From Aliiroseovarius crassostreae (GTDB taxonomy: Bacteria > Pseudomonadota > Alphaproteobacteria > Rhodobacterales > Rhodobacteraceae), in assembly GCF_001307765.1 (NCBI RefSeq), contig NZ_LKBA01000011.1, positions 1 through 32,559 of the forward strand: DNA of 32,559 nucleotides, read 5' to 3'. The stretch's first letter is position 1. Every line of letters begins with the position of its first letter. Positions 1 through 8,144 of the stretch are shown here, piece by piece. The notes under the pieces were generated by a model. It was not told where the DNA came from. It worked only from the letters and a program-made list of their open reading frames with translations, and made no database searches. The position numbers and the translations under genes were made by a program.

Positions 1-639
1 CGGGTTGATCATTCGACCATTTACCGCTGGGTGCAACGATATGCCCCGGACATGGAACGGCGGATGCGCTGGCAGTGGCGGCGGCCGATGTCGGATAGCT
101 GGCGCGTTGACGAGACGTATATCAAGGTGCGCGGCAAGTGGACATATCTGTACCGGGCGGTCGATAAGCTGGGCAACACGATCGACTTTTATTTGTCCTC
201 GACACGCAATGCCAAAGCCGCCAAATGCTTTCTGGGCAAGGCTATTCGTGCCTGCAAAGGTTGGGAAAAACCGTCCAAAATCAACACCGACAAGGCTGGA
301 TGCTACACCCAGGCGATCCGCGAATTGAAGAAAGAGGGTAAGTGCCCAAAGGACGTCGAACACCGCCAGGTCAAGTATCTGAACAACGTCATCGAGGCCG
401 ATCACGGTAAGCTCAAGCAGCTGATCAAGCCGGTCCGGGGCTTCAAAACGATGAAAACCGCCTACGCCACGATCAAGGGATTTGAAGTGATGCGCGCATT
501 GCGAAAAGGCCAGGGCCGCGCCTTCAACCTGACCCGCGATCCCATCGGCGAAAAACGCATGATCGAACGCGCCTTCGGTGTCGGACCATGTGTTATGTCA
601 GAGACCATGACCTGGCTCGAACAGCAACTCGCAGCCTGA
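1..639 (+). CDS. IS6-family DDE transposase, 5'-truncated by the window edge
   Basis: This encodes the transposase that catalyses replicative transposition and cointegrate formation of the IS6 element. The frame is already open at base 1, and 212 residues are visible out of the roughly 235-240 usual for the family, so about 25 N-terminal residues (HTH start) are missing. The catalytic triad is intact: D37 in the DETYIKV context, D97 in NTDKAG and E132 in EADHGKLK. This gives the D-D-34-E spacing typical of IS6. The C-terminus is complete and the stop lies about 50 bp before the terminal repeat. The translated protein is identical to the copy at the other end of the window, suggesting recent spread of an active element. 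Confidence 0.93.
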   Translation, partial: RVDHSTIYRWVQRYAPDMERRMRWQWRRPMSDSWRVDETYIKVRGKWTYLYRAVDKLGNTIDFYLSSTRNAKAAKCFLGKAIRACKGWEKPSKINTDKAGCYTQAIRELKKEGKCPKDVEHRQVKYLNNVIEADHGKLKQLIKPVRGFKTMKTAYATIKGFEVMRALRKGQGRAFNLTRDPIGEKRMIERAFGVGPCVMSETMTWLEQQLAA

Positions 640-692
640 CTCCGTCCAGCGAGAGGGTCATTGCGGCTCAATAAAATGTTTGCAACAGAGCC
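1..692 (+). mobile_element. IS6-family insertion sequence, 3' portion
   Basis: This is the 3' part of an IS6-family element. It ends at base 692 with the 14-bp terminal repeat TTTGCAACAGAGCC, whose complement GGCTCTGTTGCAAA is a typical IS6-family end. The sequence matches 31868-32559 in inverted orientation over the full 692 bases, then the two copies diverge. The 5' part of the element and its other terminal repeat lie outside the window. The first 8 bases of flanking DNA are CTCAAAGA. The insertion sits in a glycosyltransferase pseudogene, and the pseudogene frame runs straight into the IS end. Confidence 0.93.
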
Positions 693-1333
693 CTCAAAGA
701 TGCGCTTTGCCGTATGGCGTTGCTTGCGCGGCCGGGTTTTATCCTCGGCCAGCCACTGATCTATCTGGCCCGTGAACGCATCCAGCGCCGTCCGCCTGAT
801 CGGTGCCGTTCGCCGATATCCGGGTGGCTCCGAATAGGCCCACATCTGAGCGACACTGTCCCGGCACGATCAGCTCTTCCACCTCGGTCGGATCCGAAAC
901 AATCCTGATCTCCTTGCGAATGCCAAGCAGATCGAAGAAATCGACCTGAAACCCAACCATTTTTGATTTGTTGTGGGGGCGTTTGGGGATGAAGATGATC
1001 CCTTCGATCTCATCATCTAGCTCGTGATAAGGCCAGAGACGACCGGTGCTTTCGACCAGAAAATGGCGAAAATACATCCACACCACACCGCCCCAGAGCC
1101 ACTTGCCCTTGCGCTTTTCCTTGGGTTCAGCTGGCGTGAGTTCTTCGGTCAGCGGGCGATAACGCCGCCACAGGCCCCCTCGGCGACATACTGCCCCCGG
1201 CTTCAATAATACCTGCGTTCTGGACAAAATTGCTTTCGGTCGCCGGCAGGATCATGGCCTTTTCAACGCGGCGAATATCGACCGACCAGCCCCCATCGGG
1301 CATGGGCGGCTTCAGTTCAGATTTGCTGCCCAT
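693..1333 (-). pseudogene. Glycosyltransferase 61 family protein, frameshifted and cut by the IS6 element
   Basis: A GT61/DUF563-like protein can be reconstructed only by switching frames. The start at 1333 has a GAGGGT ribosome-binding site and opens MGSKSELKPPMPDGGW, continuing to IIEAGG near 1190. The natural continuation (QYVAEG, then GLWRRYRPLTEEL) needs one extra G in each of two five-G runs near 1176-1192. The next frame carries the recognisable YFRHFLVESTGRLWPYHE block and VEELIVPGQ. A further shift near 850-875 is needed to follow coding sequence through WAYSEPPGYRR to the IS boundary at 692. The C-terminal part is missing. The start lies 14 bp after the regA stop, so it was probably the distal gene of the senC-regA unit. 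Family assignment rests on the HFLVE..RLW motif. The frameshifts could be sequencing errors in G runs rather than decay, but the IS truncation is real. Confidence 0.72.
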
Positions 1334-1347
1334 GGACCCTCATATCT

Positions 1348-1902
1348 TTACTTTGGACTACGCTTTGCAAGTATTCTTTGTAGCGTTCTGCGGTGCATAT
1401 TCAAACGCCGTGCGGTTTCAGAAACGTTACGATCGCAAAGTTCATAGACCCGCTGGATATGTTCCCAGCGCACCCGGTCGGCCGACATCGGGTTTTCCGG
1501 CGGCGGCGGCAGCTCGTCTGATTTTGCCAAAAGCGCATTGGTGATGTCATTGGCATCCGCCGGTTTCGACAGGTAATCCGTGGCTCCCAGCTTGACCGCA
1601 GCCACGGCGGTGGCAATCGCACCATATCCGGTCAGAACCACCACCCGTGCATCCGGGCGTTTCTCGCGGATCACCTCGACCACGTCCAGACCATTGCCAT
1701 CCTCAAGCCGAAGATCCACCACCGCATAGGCCGGGGGACGGGCGGATGCGATGGCCTTGCCAGCCGTGACCGAGCCCGCCATCTCCGGCTCAAACCCGCG
1801 TTTTTCCATCGCACGCGCCAGCCGACGCAGGAATGGTTCGTCATCGTCGACCAAAAGCAGCGACTTGTCTTCGCCAATTTCGTAAAGGTCCTGCTCTGAC
1901 AT
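1348..1902 (-). CDS. regA: Global redox response regulator RegA (PrrA/ActR type)
   Basis: RegA is the cytoplasmic DNA-binding partner of RegB and controls photosynthesis, respiration, carbon and nitrogen fixation genes according to redox state. The protein is 184 residues, the usual size. The receiver domain has the acidic pair (VDDDEPFLRR), the phosphoacceptor Asp in YAVVDLRLEDGNG, the Thr in LTGYG and the Lys in LSKPAD. A proline linker (DELPPPPENP) leads to a Fis-type helix-turn-helix, ETARRLNMHRRTLQRIL, which is nearly invariant in this family. The start at 1902 is preferred over the upstream in-frame start at 1932 because GAGGG lies 6-8 bases before it and receiver homology begins just after. 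It lies 110 bp downstream of senC on the same strand, as in Rhodobacter. Confidence 0.96.
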   Translation of the reverse strand: MSEQDLYEIGEDKSLLLVDDDEPFLRRLARAMEKRGFEPEMAGSVTAGKAIASARPPAYAVVDLRLEDGNGLDVVEVIREKRPDARVVVLTGYGAIATAVAAVKLGATDYLSKPADANDITNALLAKSDELPPPPENPMSADRVRWEHIQRVYELCDRNVSETARRLNMHRRTLQRILAKRSPK

Positions 1903-2012
1903 GGCACCCTCCCTCGGGTCGCTTGCAATCACATGAATTTATGTAGGGGTTTGCTCCGCCGGGGTCAAACTCTCCGCAGCGTTATCAGACATGCCGTCAG
2001 CGCAATCATCCG

Positions 2013-2633
2013 TTATTTGGCAGCATCAATGAAACAAGACACCCGTTTTGCCATGTCCTGAGCGGTGTCGTCGCGTTTGAAAAACTCCAAAAAACCATCT
2101 TCAGGCGTGACCAGATAGGTGAAGGTTGAGTGGTCCACCAGATAGTATTCCGGATCCCCATCCTGTTTGCGGTAATAAGTCTTGTAAGCCTGGCTTGCCG
2201 CTTTGATCTGTTCGGGCGTTCCGGTCAGACCAATCATGTCGGGATGAAGGTAATCCGTGAAATCACGCACCTCTTCCACGCCATCACGCTCCGGATCAAT
2301 CGAGATGAAGGCCATCTGCGCATCATACCCTTCGGCCTGCAGAAAATCGAGCGCCTCTGCATTGCGGGCATTGTCCAGCGGGCAGACATCCGGACAGAAC
2401 GTATAGCCGAAATAAACCAGCGTCGGCTTGGTAATCACATCCTTGTCGGTCACCGATTTGCCGTTTTCATCGGTCAGCTCAAACGGCCCCCCGATCGACG
2501 CAACCCCGGTGCCCACAGCCGAGGCACGACATTGCGCAAACTTGTCCTCGCCCGCCCCGCTGGTCACATACCAAGTTGCCCCCAAAAGAGCGGCCACGGT
2601 CACAGCGGCCCCCACTGCATAAACGCGCATCAT
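2013..2633 (-). CDS. senC: SCO1/SenC/PrrC copper-binding thioredoxin-fold protein
   Basis: This is a membrane-anchored periplasmic protein of the SCO family. It supplies copper to the CuA site of cytochrome oxidases and in Rhodobacter feeds the RegB/RegA redox pathway. The 206-residue product has an N-terminal membrane anchor (residues about 3-20) and a thioredoxin-like domain. The copper ligands are present: CPDVC (C80 and C84, in GYTFCPDVCP) and H168 in LVDHSTFTYL. The start at 2633 is chosen because AGGAGA precedes it by 7 bases; the open frame continues upstream into the divergent regB gene without another credible start. It is divergent from regB and upstream of regA, the classic order of this locus. 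Confidence 0.95.
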   Translation of the reverse strand: MMRVYAVGAAVTVAALLGATWYVTSGAGEDKFAQCRASAVGTGVASIGGPFELTDENGKSVTDKDVITKPTLVYFGYTFCPDVCPLDNARNAEALDFLQAEGYDAQMAFISIDPERDGVEEVRDFTDYLHPDMIGLTGTPEQIKAASQAYKTYYRKQDGDPEYYLVDHSTFTYLVTPEDGFLEFFKRDDTAQDMAKRVSCFIDAAK

Positions 2634-2818
2634 CGGCCTTCTCCTATCTGCCTGTTCTGTCCCAATCGGCTCGTCACCCCATGCCCCGAAACCGGAAAGC
2701 TTCCCCTCCCGTATCAGATTGCACATTTCAGATACAACACCACATAAAAACGCTTTAACAAGAGTGCAGGATGCCGCAACCCCTTGCCGCAGCAAATTTA
2801 AGACAGGAGCACCCGCAC
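2634..2818. promoter_or_regulatory. Divergent regB / senC-regA promoter region
   Basis: This 185-bp intergenic stretch separates the divergent senC and regB starts and must hold promoters for both. It is relatively AT-rich near 2725-2760. I could not pick convincing -35/-10 pairs or a clear RegA-type inverted site in it. In Rhodobacter the equivalent region is autoregulated; that part is knowledge of the family and is not seen here. Confidence 0.5.
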
Positions 2819-4204
2819 ATGTCTGGCCCCTCTCAAACTCCGGGAGTCGCCCCTGTCGGTGGGCAATGGGTTCGCCTGCGCACGCTGATTGTCCTGCGCT
2901 GGGCCGCCATTCTGGGGCAGATCGTCGCCATCGTGGTGGCGATCCGGTTTTTCTCACTCGACATCAATCTGCTGCTGGTCGGGATTGCGATCAGCATGGG
3001 GGCCTCGGCCAATCTGGTTGCGTTGGCCTTCTACCCCCGCAATGCCAGGCTGAACGAACAGCAGGCCACACTCTGGCTATTGTTCGACACGTTGCAACTG
3101 GCCTTCATGGTGTTCCTGACCGGCGGGCTTCACAATCCGTTCATGGTGCTGATCGTGGCCCCGGTGACGGTGGCCGCAACTGCTCTGTCAACACGTTCGA
3201 CCATGGTTGTGGGGGGGGCTGCGGTGGCGGCGACAACCATCGTGGCCGATTTCAACCTGCCGCTTCAGACCCAGGCCGGCTTTGCCCTGCGCATGCCCGA
3301 GATCTTCGTCTTCGGGCTTTGGGTTGCGGTGGTGGTGTCGATCGGCTTCATCGGGCTTTACACCCGCCGCATCTCCTCAGAAATCAAATCCATGTCCGAG
3401 GCATTGCTGGCCGCGCAGATGGCCTTGGCCCGTGAACAGAAACTCACCGATCTGGGCGGGGTTGTCGCCGCCGCTGCCCATGAGCTTGGCACGCCACTGG
3501 CCACGATCAAACTGGTTTCCTCCGAACTGGTTGAAGAACTGGACGGCCATCCCGACCTGATCGAGGACGCCCGCCTGATCAATGAACAGACTGACCGGTG
3601 CCGGGACATCCTGCGGTCCATGGGGCGTGCAGGCAAAGACGACATGCATATGCGCTTTGTGCCCCTGTCCGCCCTTATCGAGGCCGCCGCCGAGCCGCAT
3701 ATGGACCGCGGCAAGGAGATCAGCATCTCAATCGAAGGGGAGGAAACGGAACAGCCCATTCTGGCCCGCCGCCCCGAGATCATTCACGGGCTGCGTAACC
3801 TGATCCAGAACGCGGTGGATTTTGCCTCGACCGCCGTCTGGATCGACCTCAGCTGGACCGACCGCACCATCACAATCCGCGTGATAGATGACGGGCGCGG
3901 ATATGCCCCGCATTTGATTGACCGGATCGGGGACCCGTTCCTGCGCCGCCGCTCCTCTGACCCGCAGAACCTCCAGCGCAGGGAATATGAGGGCATGGGG
4001 CTGGGCCTGTTCATCGCCAAGACCCTTTTGGAACGCACCGGGGCGCGGCTGAGCTTCGCAAACGGGGCAGAGCCCTATACCGGGCGGCCACACCCACGCG
4101 AAAAATCCGGGGCCATTGCTCAGGTAAACTGGCGGCGAGACGATTCGGGCCTTGAACAGAAAGAGAACATGCAGGCCCTCGGCGAAAACCAGCAATTCCA
4201 ATAG
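2819..4204 (+). CDS. regB: Redox-sensing membrane histidine kinase RegB (PrrB/ActS type)
   Basis: RegB senses the ubiquinone pool and respiratory electron flow and phosphorylates RegA. The product has 461 residues, matching known RegB proteins. Residues about 20-185 contain six hydrophobic segments. The quinone-binding heptapeptide GGLHNPF is at 102-108. The H-box AAAAHELGTPLATIK puts the phosphorylated His at 221, and the redox-active Cys of the family is present at 261 in DRCRDIL. The ATPase domain shows the N-box (LRNLIQNAVDFA), DDGRGYA and GMGLGLFIAK. The start at 2819 follows an AGGAG and begins MSGPSQ; an upstream in-frame ATG at 2771 has a poorer ribosome-binding site. All key residues are intact, so it should be functional. 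Confidence 0.96.
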   Translation: MSGPSQTPGVAPVGGQWVRLRTLIVLRWAAILGQIVAIVVAIRFFSLDINLLLVGIAISMGASANLVALAFYPRNARLNEQQATLWLLFDTLQLAFMVFLTGGLHNPFMVLIVAPVTVAATALSTRSTMVVGGAAVAATTIVADFNLPLQTQAGFALRMPEIFVFGLWVAVVVSIGFIGLYTRRISSEIKSMSEALLAAQMALAREQKLTDLGGVVAAAAHELGTPLATIKLVSSELVEELDGHPDLIEDARLINEQTDRCRDILRSMGRAGKDDMHMRFVPLSALIEAAAEPHMDRGKEISISIEGEETEQPILARRPEIIHGLRNLIQNAVDFASTAVWIDLSWTDRTITIRVIDDGRGYAPHLIDRIGDPFLRRRSSDPQNLQRREYEGMGLGLFIAKTLLERTGARLSFANGAEPYTGRPHPREKSGAIAQVNWRRDDSGLEQKENMQALGENQQFQ

Positions 4205-4241
4205 CGTAAATTCCTTAGAAAAAAGGGGAACGGCGCCAAGA

Positions 4242-4257
4242 TTAAACGTTCATTAAC
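4242..4257. promoter_or_regulatory. Predicted CtrA-binding site
   Basis: The sequence TTAA-ACGTTCA-TTAAC is a perfect match to the alphaproteobacterial CtrA consensus TTAA-N7-TTAAC. It lies about 50 bp upstream of the PAS-domain gene that starts at 4305, and a half site, GTTAAC, follows at 4283-4288. Position and spacing fit a CtrA-controlled promoter for that gene. Assigned by consensus only. Confidence 0.6.
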
Positions 4258-4304
4258 CTTCCTCCCGCAAGATTTGGACAGGGTTAACAAACCCCGATCT
4301 TGGG

Positions 4305-5915
4305 ATGGGAAAAATGCTGAACTCTCTTATGGCCGCCGCAATGGTGCTGACTGCTTTCTGTGTCGCACTCGCCGCTCTCTATGCTCTTACGCTGACCGCC
4401 TCCAGGCGACGTAAACCGCTTGGGCAGGTCGCATATACGGAGCGTGATACCGCGATTTTCCTGTTTGACGATCAAAAGGTCATCGACGCAACTGAACGCG
4501 GATGGCAGTTGCTCGAGTCCACCGAGCGTCCGGGCAATGCAACGGATTGGCAGCAGATGACATCCCTGTTGCATCGCTACTTCCCTGACCTTGAAACCCG
4601 CATGTCCGAACTGGCCGAGTTCGGCGAAGTGGATCTGGCCGCCAAAGATGCCGATTGCCGTCTGCGTGCGCAATGGTGCAACGGGCTGGCCCGGATCGAG
4701 TTTGTTGAAGAGGCCCATTCCAAAGGTGTGGACTATCATCGCCTGCACGCCTTGAGCGATGAAGTGGCCTGCCTGCGCTCCACGGCAGACAATCTGCCCT
4801 TCCTGATTTGGCGCGAAGACGAAAACCGTGCGATTACCTGGGCAAACCGCCACTATCTGGATCTGGCCGATACTCAGTTTCCGAGCGGGAATGCGAGCTC
4901 ATGGCCACCCCGCAAACTGTTTGACCGCCCGCAGCCTGCAGAAGAAATCGACCCGGACCAGCCCCGCCGTATCGCGCTGGCGGACGGGCAAAGCGGACAG
5001 CGGAAATGGTATGAGCTGCACGAAACCATTCTGGGGAATGAAACCATCGTCACCGCCCTGCCAGTGGACCGGCTTGTCAAAGCCGAAAACAGCCTGTCGG
5101 ATTTCGTCACCACCCTGACCAAGACATTTGCGCATCTGCCAATTGGGCTGGCCGTGTTTGATCGCAAGCGTCAACTGGCACTGTTCAACCCTGCTTTGAC
5201 CGATCTCGTCGCCCTGCCGATCGAATTTCTGGTTGGCAAACCCACGCTGTTCAGCTTCCTCGACCATCTGCGCGAAAAGCGGATGATGCCGGAACCAAAA
5301 GATTACAAATCCTGGCGTCAGCAAATGTCCGAACTCGAAACAGACGCGGTGAATGGCACCTATGGGGAAACCTGGTCCCTGCCCTCTGGTCAGACCTATC
5401 GCGTCACCGGACGCCCTCACCCGGAAGGGGCGGTGGCATTCATGTTCGAAGACATCACTGCCGAAATTTCACTGACCCGCCGGTTCCGGACCGAGCTTGA
5501 AATGGGACAGTCAGCACTGGATTGCATCGACGATGCCATCGCCGTGTTTGCCCCCGGCGGTACCCTGGCCATGTCCAACACCGCCTATGCCCGGCTCTGG
5601 GGCAATGATCCGGAAACCTCTTTGATGGATGTGACCATTTCGGACGCCTGCATGACCTGGCGCCACAAGTCACGTCCATCAGATATCTGGGACAAAATCC
5701 AGATCGCGGTGGCCAACCATGCCAAGCGCGAACCCCTGGACGGAACATGCCACCTGTTGAATGGGCGCGAAGTGACATGCCGCGTGACGCCCATGGCCCG
5801 TGGCACCACGATGGTCCGGTTTACGCCCTCTGCCAAGCTGCCAGCCTCTCCGACGCGCAGCCGCACCCTTCAACAAAAACACGGCACGGCACCAAATTCC
5901 CGCCCTGCGGTTTGA
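4305..5915 (+). CDS. Membrane-anchored multi-PAS protein, probable kinase-less DivL-like regulator
   Basis: The 536-residue product has one N-terminal membrane segment (residues about 5-32, followed by RRRK) and then only sensory modules. PAS-like units are visible at about 45-135 (TAIFLFDDQKVIDATERG), 158-255 (LPFLIWREDENRAITWANRHY), 275-390 (AHLPIGLAVFDRKRQLALFNP, a PAS_7-type signature) and 402-510 (IDDAIAVFAPGG). A short polar tail follows. No HisKA H-box, N-box or G-box is present and the gene ends normally, so it is not obviously truncated. From memory, alphaproteobacterial divL lies directly upstream of tsaE, and Rhodobacter capsulatus DivL is described as a PAS-domain protein in the CtrA pathway; both fit here. 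The CtrA-type site upstream supports the idea. The start is uncertain: ATG 4305 or ATG 4314, neither with a strong ribosome-binding site. Confidence 0.7.
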   Translation: MGKMLNSLMAAAMVLTAFCVALAALYALTLTASRRRKPLGQVAYTERDTAIFLFDDQKVIDATERGWQLLESTERPGNATDWQQMTSLLHRYFPDLETRMSELAEFGEVDLAAKDADCRLRAQWCNGLARIEFVEEAHSKGVDYHRLHALSDEVACLRSTADNLPFLIWREDENRAITWANRHYLDLADTQFPSGNASSWPPRKLFDRPQPAEEIDPDQPRRIALADGQSGQRKWYELHETILGNETIVTALPVDRLVKAENSLSDFVTTLTKTFAHLPIGLAVFDRKRQLALFNPALTDLVALPIEFLVGKPTLFSFLDHLREKRMMPEPKDYKSWRQQMSELETDAVNGTYGETWSLPSGQTYRVTGRPHPEGAVAFMFEDITAEISLTRRFRTELEMGQSALDCIDDAIAVFAPGGTLAMSNTAYARLWGNDPETSLMDVTISDACMTWRHKSRPSDIWDKIQIAVANHAKREPLDGTCHLLNGREVTCRVTPMARGTTMVRFTPSAKLPASPTRSRTLQQKHGTAPNSRPAV

Positions 5916-5992
5916 AACCATAACACCGGGTGAACCGCCCCCTTGGCGCAATCAGGCTTGCACCCGTTGGGGCACAGACCCATAGTCGCGGC

Positions 5993-6478
5993 ATGAGTAT
6001 TGCCGACCCGATTGATCACCTTTTCGAAAGCGCTGACCACAGCGCCGCCTTTGCGATCCGCCTTGCCCCGATGCTGCACCCGGGGGATGTGATTTTGCTG
6101 CAAGGCGGGATTGGAGCGGGCAAGACGCATTTTGCCCGCAGCCTGATCCAGGCCCGGCTTGCCGCCATTGGCATGTGCGAGGATATCCCCTCGCCCACCT
6201 TCACATTGGTTCAGACCTATGAGGACGACAGGACCGAGATCTGGCACGCAGATCTTTACCGCCTCACCCACCCGGATGAGGTTGATGAGCTTGGTCTGAT
6301 CGACGCTTTTGACGACGCCATTTGCCTGGTGGAATGGCCGGACCGTCTGGGCGATCTGACCCCCGAAGGTGCCTTGCTGATTGACTGGTCCACCACCGAT
6401 ACCGAGGGGGAGCGCCGCGCGCATTTCGCCTGCCCAAGCCCGGAATGGGAAATCCGCATTCGTGAGGCGCTGGCATGA
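5993..6478 (+). CDS. tsaE: tRNA t6A biosynthesis ATPase TsaE
   Basis: TsaE is the ATPase that works with TsaB and TsaD to attach threonylcarbamoyl to A37 of ANN-decoding tRNAs. The 161-residue protein has a Walker A motif GGIGAGKT at 38-45, the SPTFTLVQTY switch segment at 67-76, HADLYRL at 85-91 and VEWPDRLG at 113-120, all diagnostic of the family. The start at 5993 is chosen because homology begins with MSIADPIDHLF; the frame is open further upstream but that stretch is not family-like. Its stop overlaps the amgK start in an ATGA, showing tight co-transcription. Its partner tsaD is also in this window but in a separate operon. Confidence 0.95.
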   Translation: MSIADPIDHLFESADHSAAFAIRLAPMLHPGDVILLQGGIGAGKTHFARSLIQARLAAIGMCEDIPSPTFTLVQTYEDDRTEIWHADLYRLTHPDEVDELGLIDAFDDAICLVEWPDRLGDLTPEGALLIDWSTTDTEGERRAHFACPSPEWEIRIREALA

Positions 6479-7482
6479 CCAGAGAAACCCTCAAAGTGGC
6501 CTTCCTGAATGAAAACGGGTTGTCGGCCGCGCCCCGCACGCCTCTGGCTGGGGATGCATCCTCGCGCCGATACGAGCGGGTGACCGATAAGGGCCGTTCT
6601 TTGGTGCTGATGGACGATCCCAGTGATACGGGCCAAAGCCTCACGGTGTTTCTTCACATGACCGCCCATCTGCGCCAGCTCAACCTGTCCGCGCCTGAAA
6701 TCATCGCGGTCGATCTGCCTCACGGGTTCGCGCTGCTTGAAGATCTTGGCGACACGGTTTTTGCCCGAGAAGTCCTGCGAGATCCGACACTTGAATTGCC
6801 CCTGTATCTTGCCGCCACAGAGCTGTTTGAACCACTACATCACGGCCCGCTCCCAGAAGGTATCCCCCTTTACGGACCGTCCGAAATGGCCCAGGCCACC
6901 GACCTCGCCTTTCTGTGGTATCAGACCGACAAGCAATCGGTCCTGAGCACGGAAGCAAAGGCGGCAATGTCAAATCTGGAAACGCTGCTTCGTCATCTTT
7001 CTGCCCCGACCGTGCTGTCGCTGCGGGATTATCACGCCGAGAATTTGCTGTGGTTACCTGATCGCGAAGGGCCTGCACGGGTGGGACTGCTGGACTATCA
7101 GGACGCCGTTGCAACCGATCCGATTTATGACCTGGTGTCCTTGATCCGCGATGCCCGACGGGATGTGCATCCCGACATCGCCAATCAATGCCTGTCCCAT
7201 TTTGCCACCATGAAGGGCATGTCAACCAAGGACACCCGCTTCGCCGCCGCCCTGATCGCCGTGCAGCGCAACCTGCGTATCCTGGGCATATTTGCACGCC
7301 TGGCGCGTCAGATGGGAAAACCGGGATATGTCGATCTGATCCCCCGCGTCTGGCGCATGCTGCAGCAAGATCTGGATCATCCTGAATTGTCAGGCCTGAA
7401 AACCCAACTGCGCCCGCTGCTCCCTGACCCAACACCCGCATTTCTGACCAGACTGAGATCCCCATGCCCAACGCCATCATGA
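6475..7482 (+). CDS. amgK: N-acetylmuramate / N-acetylglucosamine kinase AmgK
   Basis: This is a cytoplasmic anomeric sugar kinase of the aminoglycoside-phosphotransferase fold that makes MurNAc-1-phosphate in peptidoglycan recycling. The 335 residues show the N-lobe GDASSRRY (26-33) and LVLMDDP, the catalytic loop LRDYHAENLLW (183-193) and the metal-binding segment LLDYQDA (205-211) followed by DP. The assignment to AmgK rather than a generic APH enzyme rests on these family sequences and on the partner gene: murU starts 19 bases before the amgK stop. The gene overlaps tsaE by four bases at its 5' end. Confidence 0.9.
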   Translation: MTRETLKVAFLNENGLSAAPRTPLAGDASSRRYERVTDKGRSLVLMDDPSDTGQSLTVFLHMTAHLRQLNLSAPEIIAVDLPHGFALLEDLGDTVFAREVLRDPTLELPLYLAATELFEPLHHGPLPEGIPLYGPSEMAQATDLAFLWYQTDKQSVLSTEAKAAMSNLETLLRHLSAPTVLSLRDYHAENLLWLPDREGPARVGLLDYQDAVATDPIYDLVSLIRDARRDVHPDIANQCLSHFATMKGMSTKDTRFAAALIAVQRNLRILGIFARLARQMGKPGYVDLIPRVWRMLQQDLDHPELSGLKTQLRPLLPDPTPAFLTRLRSPCPTPS

Positions 7483-8144
7483 TTTTTGCCGCTGGATTTG
7501 GCACACGCATGGGGTCGCTGACCGCGACACGCCCCAAACCGATGATCGAGGTCGCAGGCCGCCCCCTGATTGATCATGCCCTTTCGCTGGCAGAGGGGGC
7601 GGGGCTTTCGCGTATGGTGGTCAACGTGCATTACCTGCCAGACCAGCTCATCAATCACCTCAGCTCAAAGAATGTTGCGATTTCAGACGAACGGGACGAG
7701 ATCCTTGAAACCGGCGGTGGACTGCGCAAGGCACTTCCCCTGCTTGGTCAAGGCCCCGTGGTCACGCTGAACTCTGACGCCGTATGGACCGGCCCCAACC
7801 CGATCGACACCCTTCTGAGGGCATGGGACCCCGAAAAGATGGATGCCCTTCTGGCGCTTGTCCCCAAGGAGCGCGCCAAAGGGTATACCCGCCCGGGTAA
7901 CTTTCTGATGCAAGATGACGGGGGCCTGACGCCGGGGGGCGGGCTGGTCTATACCGGTTGCCAGATCATTCGCACCGAACAGTTTTCTACCCACCCAAAA
8001 ACCGCCTTCTCCATGTGGGAGATCTGGAACCAGATGTTTGCCAAGGGCCGCGTCTATGGCGCGATCCATACCGGCGGATGGTGCGACGTCGGACATCCAG
8101 AGGGCATTGAAATTGCAGAAGAATTATTGACCTCAAATGTTTAA
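7464..8144 (+). CDS. murU: MurNAc-1-phosphate uridylyltransferase MurU
   Basis: This nucleotidyltransferase converts MurNAc-1-P and UTP to UDP-MurNAc, completing the recycling route that bypasses fosfomycin-sensitive de novo synthesis in organisms such as Pseudomonas putida. The N-terminal signature is FAAGFGTRM (8-16), followed by TRPKPMIEVAGRPLI. The metal-binding Asp is in LNSDAVW (about 103-107), and the C-terminal half has WCDVGHPEGIE. The length of 226 residues is normal. It overlaps amgK upstream by 19 bases and addB downstream by 8 bases. Generic sugar-nucleotidyltransferase is the fallback name; pairing with amgK makes MurU likely. Confidence 0.9.
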   Translation: MPNAIMIFAAGFGTRMGSLTATRPKPMIEVAGRPLIDHALSLAEGAGLSRMVVNVHYLPDQLINHLSSKNVAISDERDEILETGGGLRKALPLLGQGPVVTLNSDAVWTGPNPIDTLLRAWDPEKMDALLALVPKERAKGYTRPGNFLMQDDGGLTPGGGLVYTGCQIIRTEQFSTHPKTAFSMWEIWNQMFAKGRVYGAIHTGGWCDVGHPEGIEIAEELLTSNV

